Made by a program: the position numbers and the translations under genes
The notes under the pieces: model-generated
Seen by the model: only the letters and a program-made list of their open reading frames with translations
Told to the model about the DNA's origin: nothing
Database searches by the model: none
Part shown: piece by piece, positions 9,282-19,162 of the stretch
Layout of the letters: each line of letters starts with the position of its first letter
Position numbering within the stretch: position 1 is the stretch's first letter
Assembly: GCF_005281835.1 (NCBI RefSeq)
Contig: NZ_RZIS01000003.1
Location: forward strand, 372,001 to 436,000
Source of the DNA: Vibrio profundi
GTDB taxonomy: Bacteria; Pseudomonadota; Gammaproteobacteria; Enterobacterales; Vibrionaceae
Length of the DNA: 64,000 nt
Direction of reading: 5' to 3'

Positions 9282-9941
9282 TTAAGTTGCTACGTAAACG
9301 GCTTTGTTTATGTAATTACTTTCTTTAACTTGGCTAACTAAGAAATCAGCCAATGACTGGGTTGAAATAGTCCCACCTTGAAAACGACTATTACTGGTTT
9401 TAAGCGGGGCTTTCGCTGGGTCATCGTCCATTTTCGCGGCACGAGCGATGGTGTAGTAAATATCACTTTTCTGAAGAAGACAAAGTTCATTTTGTCTATC
9501 AACGGTCATTTCCCCAAGGATCTTGTGCGCGACACGGGTAAGCATGAAGTTCATGAACCAACTGTTGTTATCGTCAGGGTGCTGAAGGCTTGCGCCGCCA
9601 CATAGAATAAACCTGTCGATACCGTGCTCTTTCATAATTGGGAGCAAAAGTTCGGTGCTTTTGGTCGAGGTATGTTCTTTGGCGGAAACTTTCGCAGCTT
9701 TTAGGCTTTGGTTCATGCCGGAAGGACCTAGTGTAGAGACTACAGCAATGGTCCCATGAACTAATGCCTCCAATGCTCCTTTATCAGTAGCACTGCCAGT
9801 AATAACTGTGATATGTGGATGATGAGGGACTTTTGATGGATCGCGAGCTAGTACATTGAGTGCATAGCCTTGTTCAATCGCCGTTTTAATCACTAATTTA
9901 CCGACACGCCCTGTGCCACCAATGATTGCGAGTTTTTGCAT
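9282..9941 (-). CDS. NmrA-like NAD(P)-binding protein
   Basis: 219 residues with a Rossmann nucleotide-binding start (LAIIGGTGRVGKLVIKTAI) and a VVSTLGPSG strand, as in atypical short-chain dehydrogenases of the NmrA/HSCARG type. These bind NAD(P)(H) and act as reductases or redox sensors. The classical YxxxK catalytic pair is not obvious. It is divergent from a LysR gene with a LysR-type palindrome between them, so that regulator probably controls it. Confidence 0.8.
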   Translation of the reverse strand: MQKLAIIGGTGRVGKLVIKTAIEQGYALNVLARDPSKVPHHPHITVITGSATDKGALEALVHGTIAVVSTLGPSGMNQSLKAAKVSAKEHTSTKSTELLLPIMKEHGIDRFILCGGASLQHPDDNNSWFMNFMLTRVAHKILGEMTVDRQNELCLLQKSDIYYTIARAAKMDDDPAKAPLKTSNSRFQGGTISTQSLADFLVSQVKESNYINKAVYVAT

Positions 9942-10019
9942 GATTTTTACTCCTTACTCGAGATAGGAGTAGTGTATAGCGCTTCATTGTTGGTAATAAG
10001 TGGTCTTAAAGGTAACAGT

Positions 10020-10040
10020 TTGATACTGTTTTGGTATCAA
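10020..10040. promoter_or_regulatory. LysR-type operator palindrome
   Basis: A perfect inverted repeat, TTGATAC (10020-10026) and GTATCAA (10034-10040) with a 7-base spacer, fits the T-N11-A LysR box. It lies in the divergent region between the NmrA-like gene and the LysR gene, just before the latter. Confidence 0.6.
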
Positions 10041-10059
10041 TGGTGGCGTGGTAGATGCA

Positions 10060-10950
10060 ATGGTTAATTATTTAAAATCGATAGCTATTTTTTCGTGTGT
10101 GGTCGAAACAGGCAGTTTTACAGCAGCTGGAGAAAAGCTATCGATGCCTAGAGGAAAAGTCAGTGAACAAGTGGCGAGGCTTGAAGCGCACTTAGGTGTG
10201 AAGTTGTTACAACGTAGCACTCGAAAGGTGGTGGTAACAAAAGAAGGCGTCGCATTTCACCACAAAGTAAAATCAATACTGCCATCTGCGATTGAGGGGC
10301 TTGAAGAAGTCAAAAGCTTTGAAGATGACATCAAAGGGGCGATTAAAATCACCACAACGCAAGATCAGTACGAAACCTTGCTACTGCCGATCTTGAAAGA
10401 ATTTACCCACCAATATCCGTTGGTCACGTTTGATTTTCTGATCACCGACCAAACCCAGTCAATCATCGACGACTCCATTGATTTAGCGATTCGATCAGGT
10501 GATCTTCCTGATTCCAACTTGATAGCAAAGCCTTTAGTGACGACTAAGTTAAAACTGTATGCTTCACCAAATATGGTTGCGATACCTCAGAGCATTGAAG
10601 AATTAGCTGAATGCGCATGGGTGAATGTGAAGATGGAGTCAGTGATGGCCTCGATTTCATTGGTTGATGAAAACGGCAATATTCACTCAATCACACCGAA
10701 TTATGTACACCAAGCAAATAATATCGCCAGTTATGTTCCGTTAATCGAGCAAGGGTTTGGCGTTGGTTTCCTTGCAGAAATTACGGCCGAACGTTTAGTT
10801 GAAACGCAACAATTGGTTCCTGTGCTCACCGACTTCTACTTACAGGAATTACAGCTGTCGCTGGTGTATCCGGTTAGAAAGCAGATGGCCAAACGAACAC
10901 GGCTATTGGTTGATTTTATCCATGAAAAGTTAGGTCAAGGTAGGCCTTAA
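10060..10950 (+). CDS. LysR family transcriptional regulator
   Basis: 296 residues from the ATG at 10060; a GTG at 10048 would add four residues. The helix-turn-helix (AIFSCVVETGSFTAAGEKLS, then MPRGKVSEQVARLEAHL) and a substrate-binding domain of the CrgA-like kind (SIDLAIRSGDLPDSNLIAKP) are clear. Proteins of this branch often regulate an adjacent, divergent oxidoreductase gene, here the NmrA-like gene. The palindrome at 10020-10040 is a likely autoregulatory site. Confidence 0.9.
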   Translation: MVNYLKSIAIFSCVVETGSFTAAGEKLSMPRGKVSEQVARLEAHLGVKLLQRSTRKVVVTKEGVAFHHKVKSILPSAIEGLEEVKSFEDDIKGAIKITTTQDQYETLLLPILKEFTHQYPLVTFDFLITDQTQSIIDDSIDLAIRSGDLPDSNLIAKPLVTTKLKLYASPNMVAIPQSIEELAECAWVNVKMESVMASISLVDENGNIHSITPNYVHQANNIASYVPLIEQGFGVGFLAEITAERLVETQQLVPVLTDFYLQELQLSLVYPVRKQMAKRTRLLVDFIHEKLGQGRP

Positions 10951-11039
10951 GTTATTCTGTGATTTAAGTAAAAATTAGTGTGAACCTAGATCAGTGAAGC
11001 GTTACACTAAACGTAATAAATATAAGAAAGGAAATACTG

Positions 11040-11363
11040 ATGTATCACGCACACGTATATTTTGCGTTAAGAAATGTTGAGCCTGCGGAGGCACTTCGTA
11101 AGCGAATAATCGCAGAAAGAAAAGACGTGCTAGAAACTTTCCCGCTGGTTCAAAGGCTGGTTGGGCCACATAAAATGCCAATGTTTGAAATGCACTTTCT
11201 AAATAATGATCACAAAATTATTGAGTGGTTAGACGAAGCTCGTGGCGACATGTCTGTTCTGATTCATCCGGTGACGGGAGGAGAAGAGACGCTAGACCAT
11301 ACTGAGCGTGCAATCTGGCTAGGCCGTGAACTCGGTGTCTTCGAAGAAACCTTATCGAGCTAA
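11040..11363 (+). CDS. DOPA 4,5-dioxygenase family protein
   Basis: 107 residues, the normal size for this small family. Conserved histidines are in MYHAHVYF (H3, H5), in GPHKMPMFEMHF and in LIHPVTGGEETLDHT. The family is named after a fungal enzyme that opens the ring of DOPA using non-haem iron; the bacterial members have unproven substrates. It begins about 90 bases after the LysR stop with AAGGAAA before the ATG. An aromatic substrate is an inference from the family only. Confidence 0.85.
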   Translation: MYHAHVYFALRNVEPAEALRKRIIAERKDVLETFPLVQRLVGPHKMPMFEMHFLNNDHKIIEWLDEARGDMSVLIHPVTGGEETLDHTERAIWLGRELGVFEETLSS

Positions 11364-11709
11364 TCATGCGTACCAAGCATTTTATCTGAGGTGCTTGGTT
11401 ACGTTTCCCCTAAGGGTTGGAACTCTTCTCTTTACGTCCTTCAGCACAAAGCGAACGCATCTAAGGCCTCATTGGGAGTACCATTTAGTTTTATTCTCTA
11501 GTGAGAGTCTATTAATTTCGATTGCCAGCTTTTCTATATAGAAGATTTCTCATAGTCTCAAAAATGAGTCAACTCATTATTTATAAAATTGCCAAATATA
11601 AGTGATTGATAAATAAAATTAAAATATCACTATTGCATCGCAAAACCCTGAATGACATCTAACCCAGATACTTCTAAGCTTATGAAAGGTATGGACGTTA
11701 GGAGTATCC
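11364..11709. other. intergenic region, 346 bases
   Basis: It holds a hairpin just after the dioxygenase gene (11369-11379 CGTACCAAGCA with 11392-11403 TGCTTGGTTACG, followed by TTTCCCC), which may be a weak terminator. The rest becomes AT-rich from about 11560 and probably contains the promoter of the following cyclase gene. I see no convincing small gene or RNA. Confidence 0.5.
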
Positions 11710-13497
11710 ATGGGAAAGTTTCGTGACCCGCTAATGGTGATGGTGTTCTTTGCTGGTGTCATTTTTATCGGCTTACAAGGCCTTGCGATTATTGAAAAAG
11801 AGCATCGCTTGACGGTTGGAAAGTCGCTTAATGCGGTTATTCATACGATAGACGAAGCATTAACGTTGTGGTCGAACAACCACCGTGTCAAAGCCGAAAC
11901 GATTGCTCGTCGACATGAAGTCGTTTCCCTTACTGAACAATTACTCACCTCCAGTAGTCGCGCTCATACTCAATACCTGCAGAAACAAATCAGAGAACTA
12001 CTCAATCCCGAGATTATCGCTTTTGGTTATCAGGGCTTTTTCATTATTGCGCTTGATGCGGTCAATATGAGCTCAATGCGTGATGTTAATCTAGGTGAAA
12101 CCAATCTTATAGCGCTACAGCGAGGGGACTTGTTCGATAAAGTCGTCGCTGGTCAGGCGCTAATTGTACCGCCGATATTGTCGGATGTGCCATTAATGAG
12201 CCGTGATAACCAAATGCGAACGCTTCCTCCCACCATGTTTGCCGCCGCCCCAATTCGAAATGCTAAAGGAGCGGTAATTGCTGTGCTCGCGATTCGGATA
12301 GACTCAATTAATAGTTTTAGCCGCATAATGCGTTTAGGAAGAATAGGGGATACTGGTGAAACTTATGCCTTTGATTCTCAGGGGATCATGCTGACTGAAA
12401 GCCGATTTGAAGACGAGCTCTTCTCACTGGGTATTATCAACCGAAAAGAAGGTTCAAGCCTTAACATTCAGTTATTGGATCCCCAAGCGGACCTAACGAC
12501 TGGCGAGCAATCTTCTGTTCCGGTTTCTGAAAGGTCGTTTACTTACTCGGTAAAACAAGGTCTATTGAAAGCGAATGGGTTTAATGTTGAAGGTTACCGA
12601 GATTACCGAGGCGTTAAGGTGATGGGATCATGGAGTTGGCATAGTGAACTTAATATAGGCATTGCAACGGAAATTGACGTATCAGAAGCAATGAATTCTT
12701 TTGTCATCTCAAGAAATGCCATTCTTGGAAGCTTATGTTTGACCGCAATATTGGCGGCAGCGCTGTCGTTAATCATGGTTCGAAATCGTTCGAAAGCTCT
12801 TGAGTACATGTCGCAAAATCAAACTGCGCTTGAAACACAGGTGGCAGAACGTACGGAAAGCTTGATGAAGATGAATACCGATTTACAGAGCCAGATTATT
12901 GAACGAGTACGAACTGAAGAAAAGCTGAAACGCGTTCAACAAGATCTTGAAGGTAGCAATCGAAAACTCAAAACCTTGGCTTCGAGTGATGGCTTAACTG
13001 GGATTCCAAATCGACGTGCGTTTGACAATAAACTCAGTGAGCTATGGAAGAAAGCCTTAAAGCGAAATGCGCCAGTTTCGTTACTTATGATGGATGTCGA
13101 TGATTTCAAGAAATACAACGATACCTATGGTCATCAAGCGGGAGATGTGTGCCTAAAAAGTATCGCCAAGATTCTTGAACTCGATAACGGGCGTGATGTT
13201 CCACAAGATATTGTGGCTCGATATGGGGGAGAAGAATTTGCGATGATTTTAAGTAATACAGATTTTGGGGAAGCCTTGAAAGTTGCAGAAATGGTGAGAC
13301 GAAATCTAGCGTTTGCTGAAATCCCATTTTCAAATACCGGCGTGGAAGGACAAAAAATAGTCACCATGAGCATTGGAGTGGCAACGCTGACACCATCCGT
13401 TGGACAGGGCTATGAATCCCTGATTAAGCAAGCTGATGAAGCGCTATATCAAGCGAAAGCTCGGGGGAGAAATCGAGTTGAAGGTGCAAATAGCTGA
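11710..13497 (+). CDS. membrane sensor diguanylate cyclase (Cache-like plus GGDEF)
   Basis: 595 residues. One membrane segment lies near residues 8-28, a periplasmic sensor region (about 30-335) follows with Cache-like features (FAAAPIRNAKGAVIAVLAIR, then RIGDTGETYAFDSQGIML), then a second membrane segment (about 338-360), a coiled coil rich in E/Q/R, and a GGDEF domain. The loop is ARYGGEEF near residue 505, so it should make c-di-GMP. No RxxD inhibitory site is obvious. The sensor architecture suggests control by a small periplasmic ligand. The start ATG is preceded by GGAG at 11701. Confidence 0.9.
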   Translation: MGKFRDPLMVMVFFAGVIFIGLQGLAIIEKEHRLTVGKSLNAVIHTIDEALTLWSNNHRVKAETIARRHEVVSLTEQLLTSSSRAHTQYLQKQIRELLNPEIIAFGYQGFFIIALDAVNMSSMRDVNLGETNLIALQRGDLFDKVVAGQALIVPPILSDVPLMSRDNQMRTLPPTMFAAAPIRNAKGAVIAVLAIRIDSINSFSRIMRLGRIGDTGETYAFDSQGIMLTESRFEDELFSLGIINRKEGSSLNIQLLDPQADLTTGEQSSVPVSERSFTYSVKQGLLKANGFNVEGYRDYRGVKVMGSWSWHSELNIGIATEIDVSEAMNSFVISRNAILGSLCLTAILAAALSLIMVRNRSKALEYMSQNQTALETQVAERTESLMKMNTDLQSQIIERVRTEEKLKRVQQDLEGSNRKLKTLASSDGLTGIPNRRAFDNKLSELWKKALKRNAPVSLLMMDVDDFKKYNDTYGHQAGDVCLKSIAKILELDNGRDVPQDIVARYGGEEFAMILSNTDFGEALKVAEMVRRNLAFAEIPFSNTGVEGQKIVTMSIGVATLTPSVGQGYESLIKQADEALYQAKARGRNRVEGANS

Positions 13498-13598
13498 ATA
13501 CAAGGTAATAAAAAGTACCTTCAGGGGCTCTGCTAAAGGCATAGACCGGAAAAGTGAGGGGGGCCTTTTCAAATTCTAAGTTAGTTTGTATGAGCGAA

Positions 13599-13757
13599 TT
13601 AAGCTGTTGAGGCTTTCTTTTCGTTATTGTCTGACATCTTTTTAAATGTAGCGTAACCAAAGTCTGTTACCGCCGCAATCGCCTCAAGGTACATAAGAAT
13701 TGGTGAGATAGCGCCCGGAATCAGTAGTACGAACAGACCCTCGTGTGCAGCTATTGA
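13599..13757 (-). pseudogene. decayed 3' end of a fruA-like PTS gene
   Basis: Reading the minus strand upstream from the TAA at 13599-13601 gives 52 codons up to an in-frame stop at 13758-13760. The peptide includes GLFVLLIPGAISPILMYLEA, which is almost identical to the C-terminus of FruA at 20271-22034 (GLFVLLIPGAISPVLMYLVA), and then FGYATFKKMS against FGYAALKKMS. It lacks three residues (nine bases) relative to FruA and ends in a different tail (KKASTA). There is no start codon and nothing of the other roughly 540 residues, so it is a remnant. It has the same orientation as fruA and lies 6.5 kb away, across the efflux cassette. Confidence 0.85.
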
Positions 13758-13963
13758 TTAAGCAAGATAAAGCACTTTTTCATGCTCTTTCCTTGTTTTT
13801 CATTTTTCTTATCAAGGACAGTAAAGGAGCCAAGGTAAACAAAAGGTAACCGAGTTGCTTGTTTGGCGAGTCTGGTGCCTAATTTTCTAATACAGCAATC
13901 TGGGACACTTTTTCCCATGCCGAATTGGTAATACTGACGCCATATTCATTTATGGGCTCAATA

Positions 13964-14851
13964 ATGCTATTCAAACATCCCATCTCTCTGCTAATGATTA
14001 TTCGGCTTAACCCATTGAAGGTCGCTGCGACTTGGTTAATGGTCCTTGCTGAAAACGTGATGCTTATTCTGTTGCCGCTGTTTATTGGTTACGCCATCGA
14101 CGGCGTGTTAAACCAAAGCTTCCAGCCTTTGATGATGCTGGCACTGATCCTCTTTGTGTTGGTCATTCTCAGCGTGGTTCGCCGTTTCTACGACACCCGT
14201 GTTTATGGGGCGATTCGTGTAAAACTGGCGAATATCGTGGAGCGAAACCTGCGTGGCTTATCTGTATCCACCAAAGACGCTCGTCTCACAATGTCGCGTG
14301 AGCTGGTTGATTTCTTAGAAGACGATTTACCCGCTTTGATGACGGCAGTAGTGCAGCTTGTTGCGACTGTGGTGATTCTCTCCACATTCCATTTCTCACT
14401 GGCGCTTTGCATGTTGTTTGCTGGGCTGTCGATGCTCGCCATCTATGGTTTGTTCCACCAGACCTTCACGCGGCTTAATGGCCAATTTAACGATCAAGTC
14501 GAACAGCAGGTTCAACTGTTGAGCGGTGTTCGCTTGTCTGCGCTTCGTTGGCACTTTGAGCGACTTAAACAGTGTGAAATCAAGCTTTCAGACACTGAGG
14601 CGATTGTTTACGGACTGATCTTTACCGTGCTGTTTGGCGCAGTCGTAGGCAATTTGTGGATGGTTAGCCAGCTTATTCAGCCGACTGCAGGACAAGTGTT
14701 CTCAATCGTTACCTATTCGCTAGAGTTTGTTGAAACCGCAGTGATGCTACCAATTACGCTGCAAACCCTTTCTCGTCTTACTGAAATCAGTCAGCGACTC
14801 AATCATACCTCTGTCCAAGAGGCTACCAAGGAGATGCCTTATGAAGTTTAA
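13964..14851 (+). CDS. ABC transporter six-TM domain protein without ATPase
   Basis: 295 residues. Six hydrophobic segments and the LNPLKVAATWLMVLAENVML opening look like an ABC exporter membrane domain, including a region resembling the coupling helices (VRRFYDTRVYGAIRVKLANI). The protein ends without Walker A, Walker B or signature motifs, and no ATPase gene is nearby. The following adaptor gene overlaps it (starts 14841), so the two are translationally coupled. A TTG at 13925 or ATG at 13952 could give a longer form. Its role with an RND pump is unknown; it might be an assembly or regulatory component. Confidence 0.7.
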   Translation: MLFKHPISLLMIIRLNPLKVAATWLMVLAENVMLILLPLFIGYAIDGVLNQSFQPLMMLALILFVLVILSVVRRFYDTRVYGAIRVKLANIVERNLRGLSVSTKDARLTMSRELVDFLEDDLPALMTAVVQLVATVVILSTFHFSLALCMLFAGLSMLAIYGLFHQTFTRLNGQFNDQVEQQVQLLSGVRLSALRWHFERLKQCEIKLSDTEAIVYGLIFTVLFGAVVGNLWMVSQLIQPTAGQVFSIVTYSLEFVETAVMLPITLQTLSRLTEISQRLNHTSVQEATKEMPYEV

Positions 14852-16016
14852 AAAGCCACTTTCGGTATTAGTCGGTTGTGCGGCTATCTTTGCTGCCTTG
14901 ATTGTTGTCGATGAATTGGAACCTGATGCAGTAGAGCCCGTGAAGAGGCAAGCAGTACTGACACCCGCTTCTGTGTTGGAGGTGACCCCTTCGCAGCACG
15001 AATCGACGTTAACTGTACTAGGCCTAACCGCTGCTCGCTGGCCAATTCAACTTAAAGCGTCCAGTAGTGCTCAATTGAAATGGTTGAATGAAAGTATCGA
15101 ACCGGGGAATTTAGTCAAAAAAGGCGATGTGTTAGCAAGGCTAGATACCAGCGCCGTCGATGCGAACTTGGCGCAAGCGTTAAGTGCGTTAAAGCAAGCG
15201 GAGTTGGAATTGAAACAGGCTAAGCATGAACAAACTGTCGCTCTCAAGATGCTCAACCCAAAAACAAGTTCGTCCTTTGCACGCAGAGAGCCTCAAGTGC
15301 TTGCAGCGAAAGCTAACCTGCAACAAGCTAAACAGGCGTATGTCAGTGCGCAGAAGTTGGTGGAAGAGTCAGTGATTACCGCGCCTTTTGATGCGGTTGT
15401 TATGAAGCGCCACATTAGCCCAAGAGAATGGGTAGAGGCGGGGCAAGTGACCTTTGAGTTGGCCGCCAGTGATTCGATTGATATCGAGCTTCCAATCTCT
15501 GAATTGCATTGGCAACAAGTACAAGCTGCCTTGGTTAAGCCAAGCATTCGTGTCGTGAGTCGTTCTGGGAATCAATGGCCGGCAAAGGTGCGCTATGTGT
15601 CGCCAGAAGTCGAGTCGGTGACTCGCCAAAGACAAATAGTTCTGTCGGTTGAAAATCCTTACCAACACAAGCCTAGGCTTTTCCCTAATCAACAGGTACA
15701 GGCTGTGGTTAACCTTGGTCTACAAGGAGACGTAGTCAGTGTGCCTTTGAGTGCGATGACGCGAGATGGGTATGTGTGGACGTTGGACACAGAAGATCGT
15801 TTACGAAAAGAGCCGGTAACGCTTATTGGGCAAGGCAGCCAAGAGCTTGATATTCGCTTCAATGATCGAAGTGATAAGGCTCGTCGCGTGGTGCAGTATC
15901 CGCTTTCTTCCATGCTTATCGGTAAACAAGTCACGCCTAGGTTCAATGGTAGCCATTCTGAAGCCATGCTCGCGGGTAAATCTGATGTCACACAGATCAA
16001 GGAATCAAACCAATGA
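14841..16016 (+). CDS. RND efflux periplasmic adaptor (membrane fusion protein)
   Basis: 391 residues with an N-terminal membrane anchor (residues 5-23), a barrel-sandwich/lipoyl-like segment (SIEPGNLVKKGDVLARLD), a coiled-coil hairpin (about 110-180) and a second lipoyl half (ESVITAPFDAVVMKRHISPR), followed by a beta-barrel domain. This is the HlyD/AcrA-type adaptor linking an RND pump to an outer-membrane channel. It overlaps the ABC-like gene upstream by 11 bases and the pump gene downstream by 4 bases (ATGA), so this is a tight operon. No outer-membrane factor gene is present; a TolC encoded elsewhere is likely used. Confidence 0.9.
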   Translation: MKFKKPLSVLVGCAAIFAALIVVDELEPDAVEPVKRQAVLTPASVLEVTPSQHESTLTVLGLTAARWPIQLKASSSAQLKWLNESIEPGNLVKKGDVLARLDTSAVDANLAQALSALKQAELELKQAKHEQTVALKMLNPKTSSSFARREPQVLAAKANLQQAKQAYVSAQKLVEESVITAPFDAVVMKRHISPREWVEAGQVTFELAASDSIDIELPISELHWQQVQAALVKPSIRVVSRSGNQWPAKVRYVSPEVESVTRQRQIVLSVENPYQHKPRLFPNQQVQAVVNLGLQGDVVSVPLSAMTRDGYVWTLDTEDRLRKEPVTLIGQGSQELDIRFNDRSDKARRVVQYPLSSMLIGKQVTPRFNGSHSEAMLAGKSDVTQIKESNQ

Positions 16017-19000
16017 GTTGGATGACAAAATGGTTCATTAATAACCCTGTCGCTGCCAATTTGTTGATGATGGCGATTGTTATCAGCGGTGTGTTGGCGT
16101 TTGGTCAGTTGCGTGTCGAGTCGTTCCCGCAAATCGCGCCATCATCAATCAGTATTACTGTGGCTTATCCTGGCGGTACTGCACAACAGATTGATGAGAG
16201 CGTGACGCAACGAATCGAAGAGTCGATCAGTGGCATTGCAGGCATCAAGCAGATTACCAGCCAATCGAGTGCTGGAATGTCACGGGTCGTGGTACGTAAA
16301 ACCAGCAGTACAGATTTAGACAAATTGTTGGATGACATTCGTAACCAAGTTAACGCTATCAACGGCTTTCCCGTGCAAGCAGAAAGACCGCAAGTGGTGC
16401 GTAACGAATTTACCAATTTAGCAGCCTTTGTGGTGGTGTCTGGGCCAAGAACCGATGATGAATTACAACCTATTGCTAAGCAACTTGAACAAGCGCTGAA
16501 GAAGAACCCTCAAATTTCAAAGGTTTCAAACTGGGGAACACGAACGCCTCAGTTGGTGATCGAGCCAGACCCTGACCAACTCAAGGCGCTAGGGCTGAGC
16601 TTGGAAGATCTTGCAGGTTTAGTTGAGCAGCGTTCTCTAGAGTCTCGTAGCGGTGAGCTAATAAGTGACAAAGGCCGAATGGTAATTCGTGGTGACGGTT
16701 ATGCCGATGATTTACAGAAGCTTAATCAGCTGGTTGTGATTTCGGGAAGTAACGGAAAAATACACTTGGGAGACATCGCCAAGATTAGCCGAGGCTACCA
16801 ATACAGCGGCTCTATCGTGCGTAACAACGGCTCTAATGCCATCGCTTTACTAGTCAGTACTAGCCAAACCGATAACCTGCTTAAAATCAGTGAGGCGATC
16901 AGCGAAACACTGGATGCACAACGAGCGATTCTACCTTCGGATATTCAGCTGAATACCATGGCTGATATGGCGCCTTACATTGAAGAGCAGCTGTTTCGTT
17001 TGAGCGAAAACGCATGGCAAGGCTTGCTCATTGTACTGATTTTGCTTGGGATATTTCTTGAGATTAGGCTCGCTTTTTGGGTCGCGATGGGAATTCCGAT
17101 TGCACTCGCTGGAACACTTGCCGCAATGCAGCTTTTTAACTACAGCATCAACGACATCACCTTGTTTGGTTTTATCTTGGTACTCGGTGTGCTGGTGGAT
17201 GACGCTGTGGTTGTGGGTGAAGCGATATATGAAAAACGGACGCGTAGCACCGGCTATTCTTCTAATATAAATGGCAAGACAGCCGCTTGGCAGGGCGTGC
17301 ATTCCGTTTCGGTGGCAACTGTATTTGGTGTGCTAACGACCATTGCTGCATTTTCTCCCATGTTATGGATTAACAATGAACTGGCTAAGGTGCTTGCTGG
17401 GTTTTCGGCCGTGGTGATCTTCGCTTTGATCTTCTCGCTGATTGAAAGCAAATTCATTCTACCGTCGCACTTGGCTCAGCTCTCTGTGAAAAAGCCATCG
17501 ACCAGTATTTTTGCCACGGTTCAGAATGCGGCTCAAGGTGGGTTGCAGTGGTTCAATCTTAACGTTTACAAGCCAGTATTGGAGTTCACACTTGGCTACA
17601 AGGTGGCGTCTTTGCTTGGGTTTGTGGCGGTTATCTCACTGGCATATGGTATGTGGTCGAACGGGGCGATTCGAAGTGCACTGTTCCCTGAGATTCCGGG
17701 GCGTTATATCACGGCTGTTATTGAACTGGAAGATGGTGCGCCGTTGCCACTGCAGCGCCAAGCTTTGCTGCAAGTAGAGCAAGCGATGACTCAGGTGGAG
17801 AAAGGCTTAATGGACGATTATCCGTTACAAGAAAAGCCCGTGGTGAACCTGCTTGCTTGGTCTGATGGCTATGGCGAAATTGAAGTCACTGCCGAACTTA
17901 CCAATGAATCTTTAAGCTTATTGCCGGGTAATTTACTGCTGAAACGATGGCGCGAAAGTACTGGGCAAGTTGAAGGGGCCTATTCGGTCAAATTCAGCGC
18001 AGCAGAGGAGCCTGCTGGCGGCACATTCCTGACGATTTCCTCCAACGATCGTGAGTTAGCGTCTCGTGTCAGTGAACAGCTAGCAGATACTTTAGCGTCC
18101 TTAAAAGGCGTTTCGGATGTTTACGATGATGGTCAGGATGGTTTACCACAAGTTCGCTTAGTGCTGAATCAATATGGTCAGCAGCTTGGCTTAACGCAAG
18201 CCACGCTAGCTCAACTTGCAGGCGAAGCATTTGGCGAGCGGGAAGTTCATCGTCTTTTAGAAAATGGGCAAGAGACCAATGTATTGCTGCAATACCCAAG
18301 GGATGAGCGCAGAACCTTAGCTCAGCTACAGCAAGCCATTATCATGTTGCCGAACGGTGGTAGCGTAATGATTGGCGATATTGCTGAGTTCCGTCACGAG
18401 CAAGAGCCGCAAGTGGTTTATCGTCGAGACCGAGAGCAAGTGATTAACCTCTATTGGAAGCAAAACCGTGACCTGCAATCACCAGAGAAAACACGTGAGC
18501 AACTTGAAGATACGATTGAGTCTCTGCACCTTCAATATCCAAGCGTCACCATCAGAGCGGGCGGTGAGTTTGAAGAGATAGGGGAAGTGTCGGATGGCTT
18601 TAAATCAGCGATGATTCTGACTCTGCTGATGATCTACATCTTGTTGGCGGTGCCTTTGAAGTCTTACTGGCAACCAATGATCATCATGGCAGTCATCCCG
18701 TTTGGATTCGCAGGCGCGATTTTTGGTCACTACTTGATGGACTTGCCGATCAGCATTCTTTCGATGTTCGGCATGATGGCCATGACGGGGATCGTGATTA
18801 ACGATTCGTTGGTGCTGATCACGCGTTTTAATGCTGAATATCGCCAAGGTGTGCCACTACAGAAGGCGTTAGTAATTGCAGGCACCAGCCGTTTGAGAGC
18901 GATCTTCTTAACTACGATAACCACTGTGTGTGGCTTGCTGCCTTTACTAAGTGAAACGGCAGAACAAGCACAATATCTAAAGCCTGCAGCGGTATCCTTG

Positions 19001-19162
19001 GTATTTGGTGAACTGTTTGCCACTGCGGTAACGCTGATTCTGATACCTGTGTTGCTTGGTCTGTTTTGCCGAAAAGCGCCTCAAGCTGAAGATCTAATTG
19101 AAAAAGAGCCGGTCGAACAAGAACCACATGTACAGACACAGCTCACTTTGGAGCGCTCATGA
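16013..19162 (+). CDS. RND efflux permease (AcrB/HAE family)
   Basis: 1049 residues, the normal length. TM1 (MVFINNPVAANLL-like start, then AIVISGVLAFGQLRVESFPQ) is followed by two large periplasmic loops and two sets of membrane helices. The proton-relay pair sits in GVLVDDAVVVGEA (D396, D397), equivalent to the AcrB Asp pair. The substrate is probably a drug or a lipophilic metabolite; sequence alone does not tell. It overlaps the adaptor and the regulator by ATGA on each side, so all are co-translated. Confidence 0.93.
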   Translation: MSWMTKWFINNPVAANLLMMAIVISGVLAFGQLRVESFPQIAPSSISITVAYPGGTAQQIDESVTQRIEESISGIAGIKQITSQSSAGMSRVVVRKTSSTDLDKLLDDIRNQVNAINGFPVQAERPQVVRNEFTNLAAFVVVSGPRTDDELQPIAKQLEQALKKNPQISKVSNWGTRTPQLVIEPDPDQLKALGLSLEDLAGLVEQRSLESRSGELISDKGRMVIRGDGYADDLQKLNQLVVISGSNGKIHLGDIAKISRGYQYSGSIVRNNGSNAIALLVSTSQTDNLLKISEAISETLDAQRAILPSDIQLNTMADMAPYIEEQLFRLSENAWQGLLIVLILLGIFLEIRLAFWVAMGIPIALAGTLAAMQLFNYSINDITLFGFILVLGVLVDDAVVVGEAIYEKRTRSTGYSSNINGKTAAWQGVHSVSVATVFGVLTTIAAFSPMLWINNELAKVLAGFSAVVIFALIFSLIESKFILPSHLAQLSVKKPSTSIFATVQNAAQGGLQWFNLNVYKPVLEFTLGYKVASLLGFVAVISLAYGMWSNGAIRSALFPEIPGRYITAVIELEDGAPLPLQRQALLQVEQAMTQVEKGLMDDYPLQEKPVVNLLAWSDGYGEIEVTAELTNESLSLLPGNLLLKRWRESTGQVEGAYSVKFSAAEEPAGGTFLTISSNDRELASRVSEQLADTLASLKGVSDVYDDGQDGLPQVRLVLNQYGQQLGLTQATLAQLAGEAFGEREVHRLLENGQETNVLLQYPRDERRTLAQLQQAIIMLPNGGSVMIGDIAEFRHEQEPQVVYRRDREQVINLYWKQNRDLQSPEKTREQLEDTIESLHLQYPSVTIRAGGEFEEIGEVSDGFKSAMILTLLMIYILLAVPLKSYWQPMIIMAVIPFGFAGAIFGHYLMDLPISILSMFGMMAMTGIVINDSLVLITRFNAEYRQGVPLQKALVIAGTSRLRAIFLTTITTVCGLLPLLSETAEQAQYLKPAAVSLVFGELFATAVTLILIPVLLGLFCRKAPQAEDLIEKEPVEQEPHVQTQLTLERS

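Noticed and set aside
17046..17302. Small frames on both strands inside the RND pump gene
   Set aside because: All are overlapping shadows of the 1049-residue pump, without ribosome-binding sites or family features.
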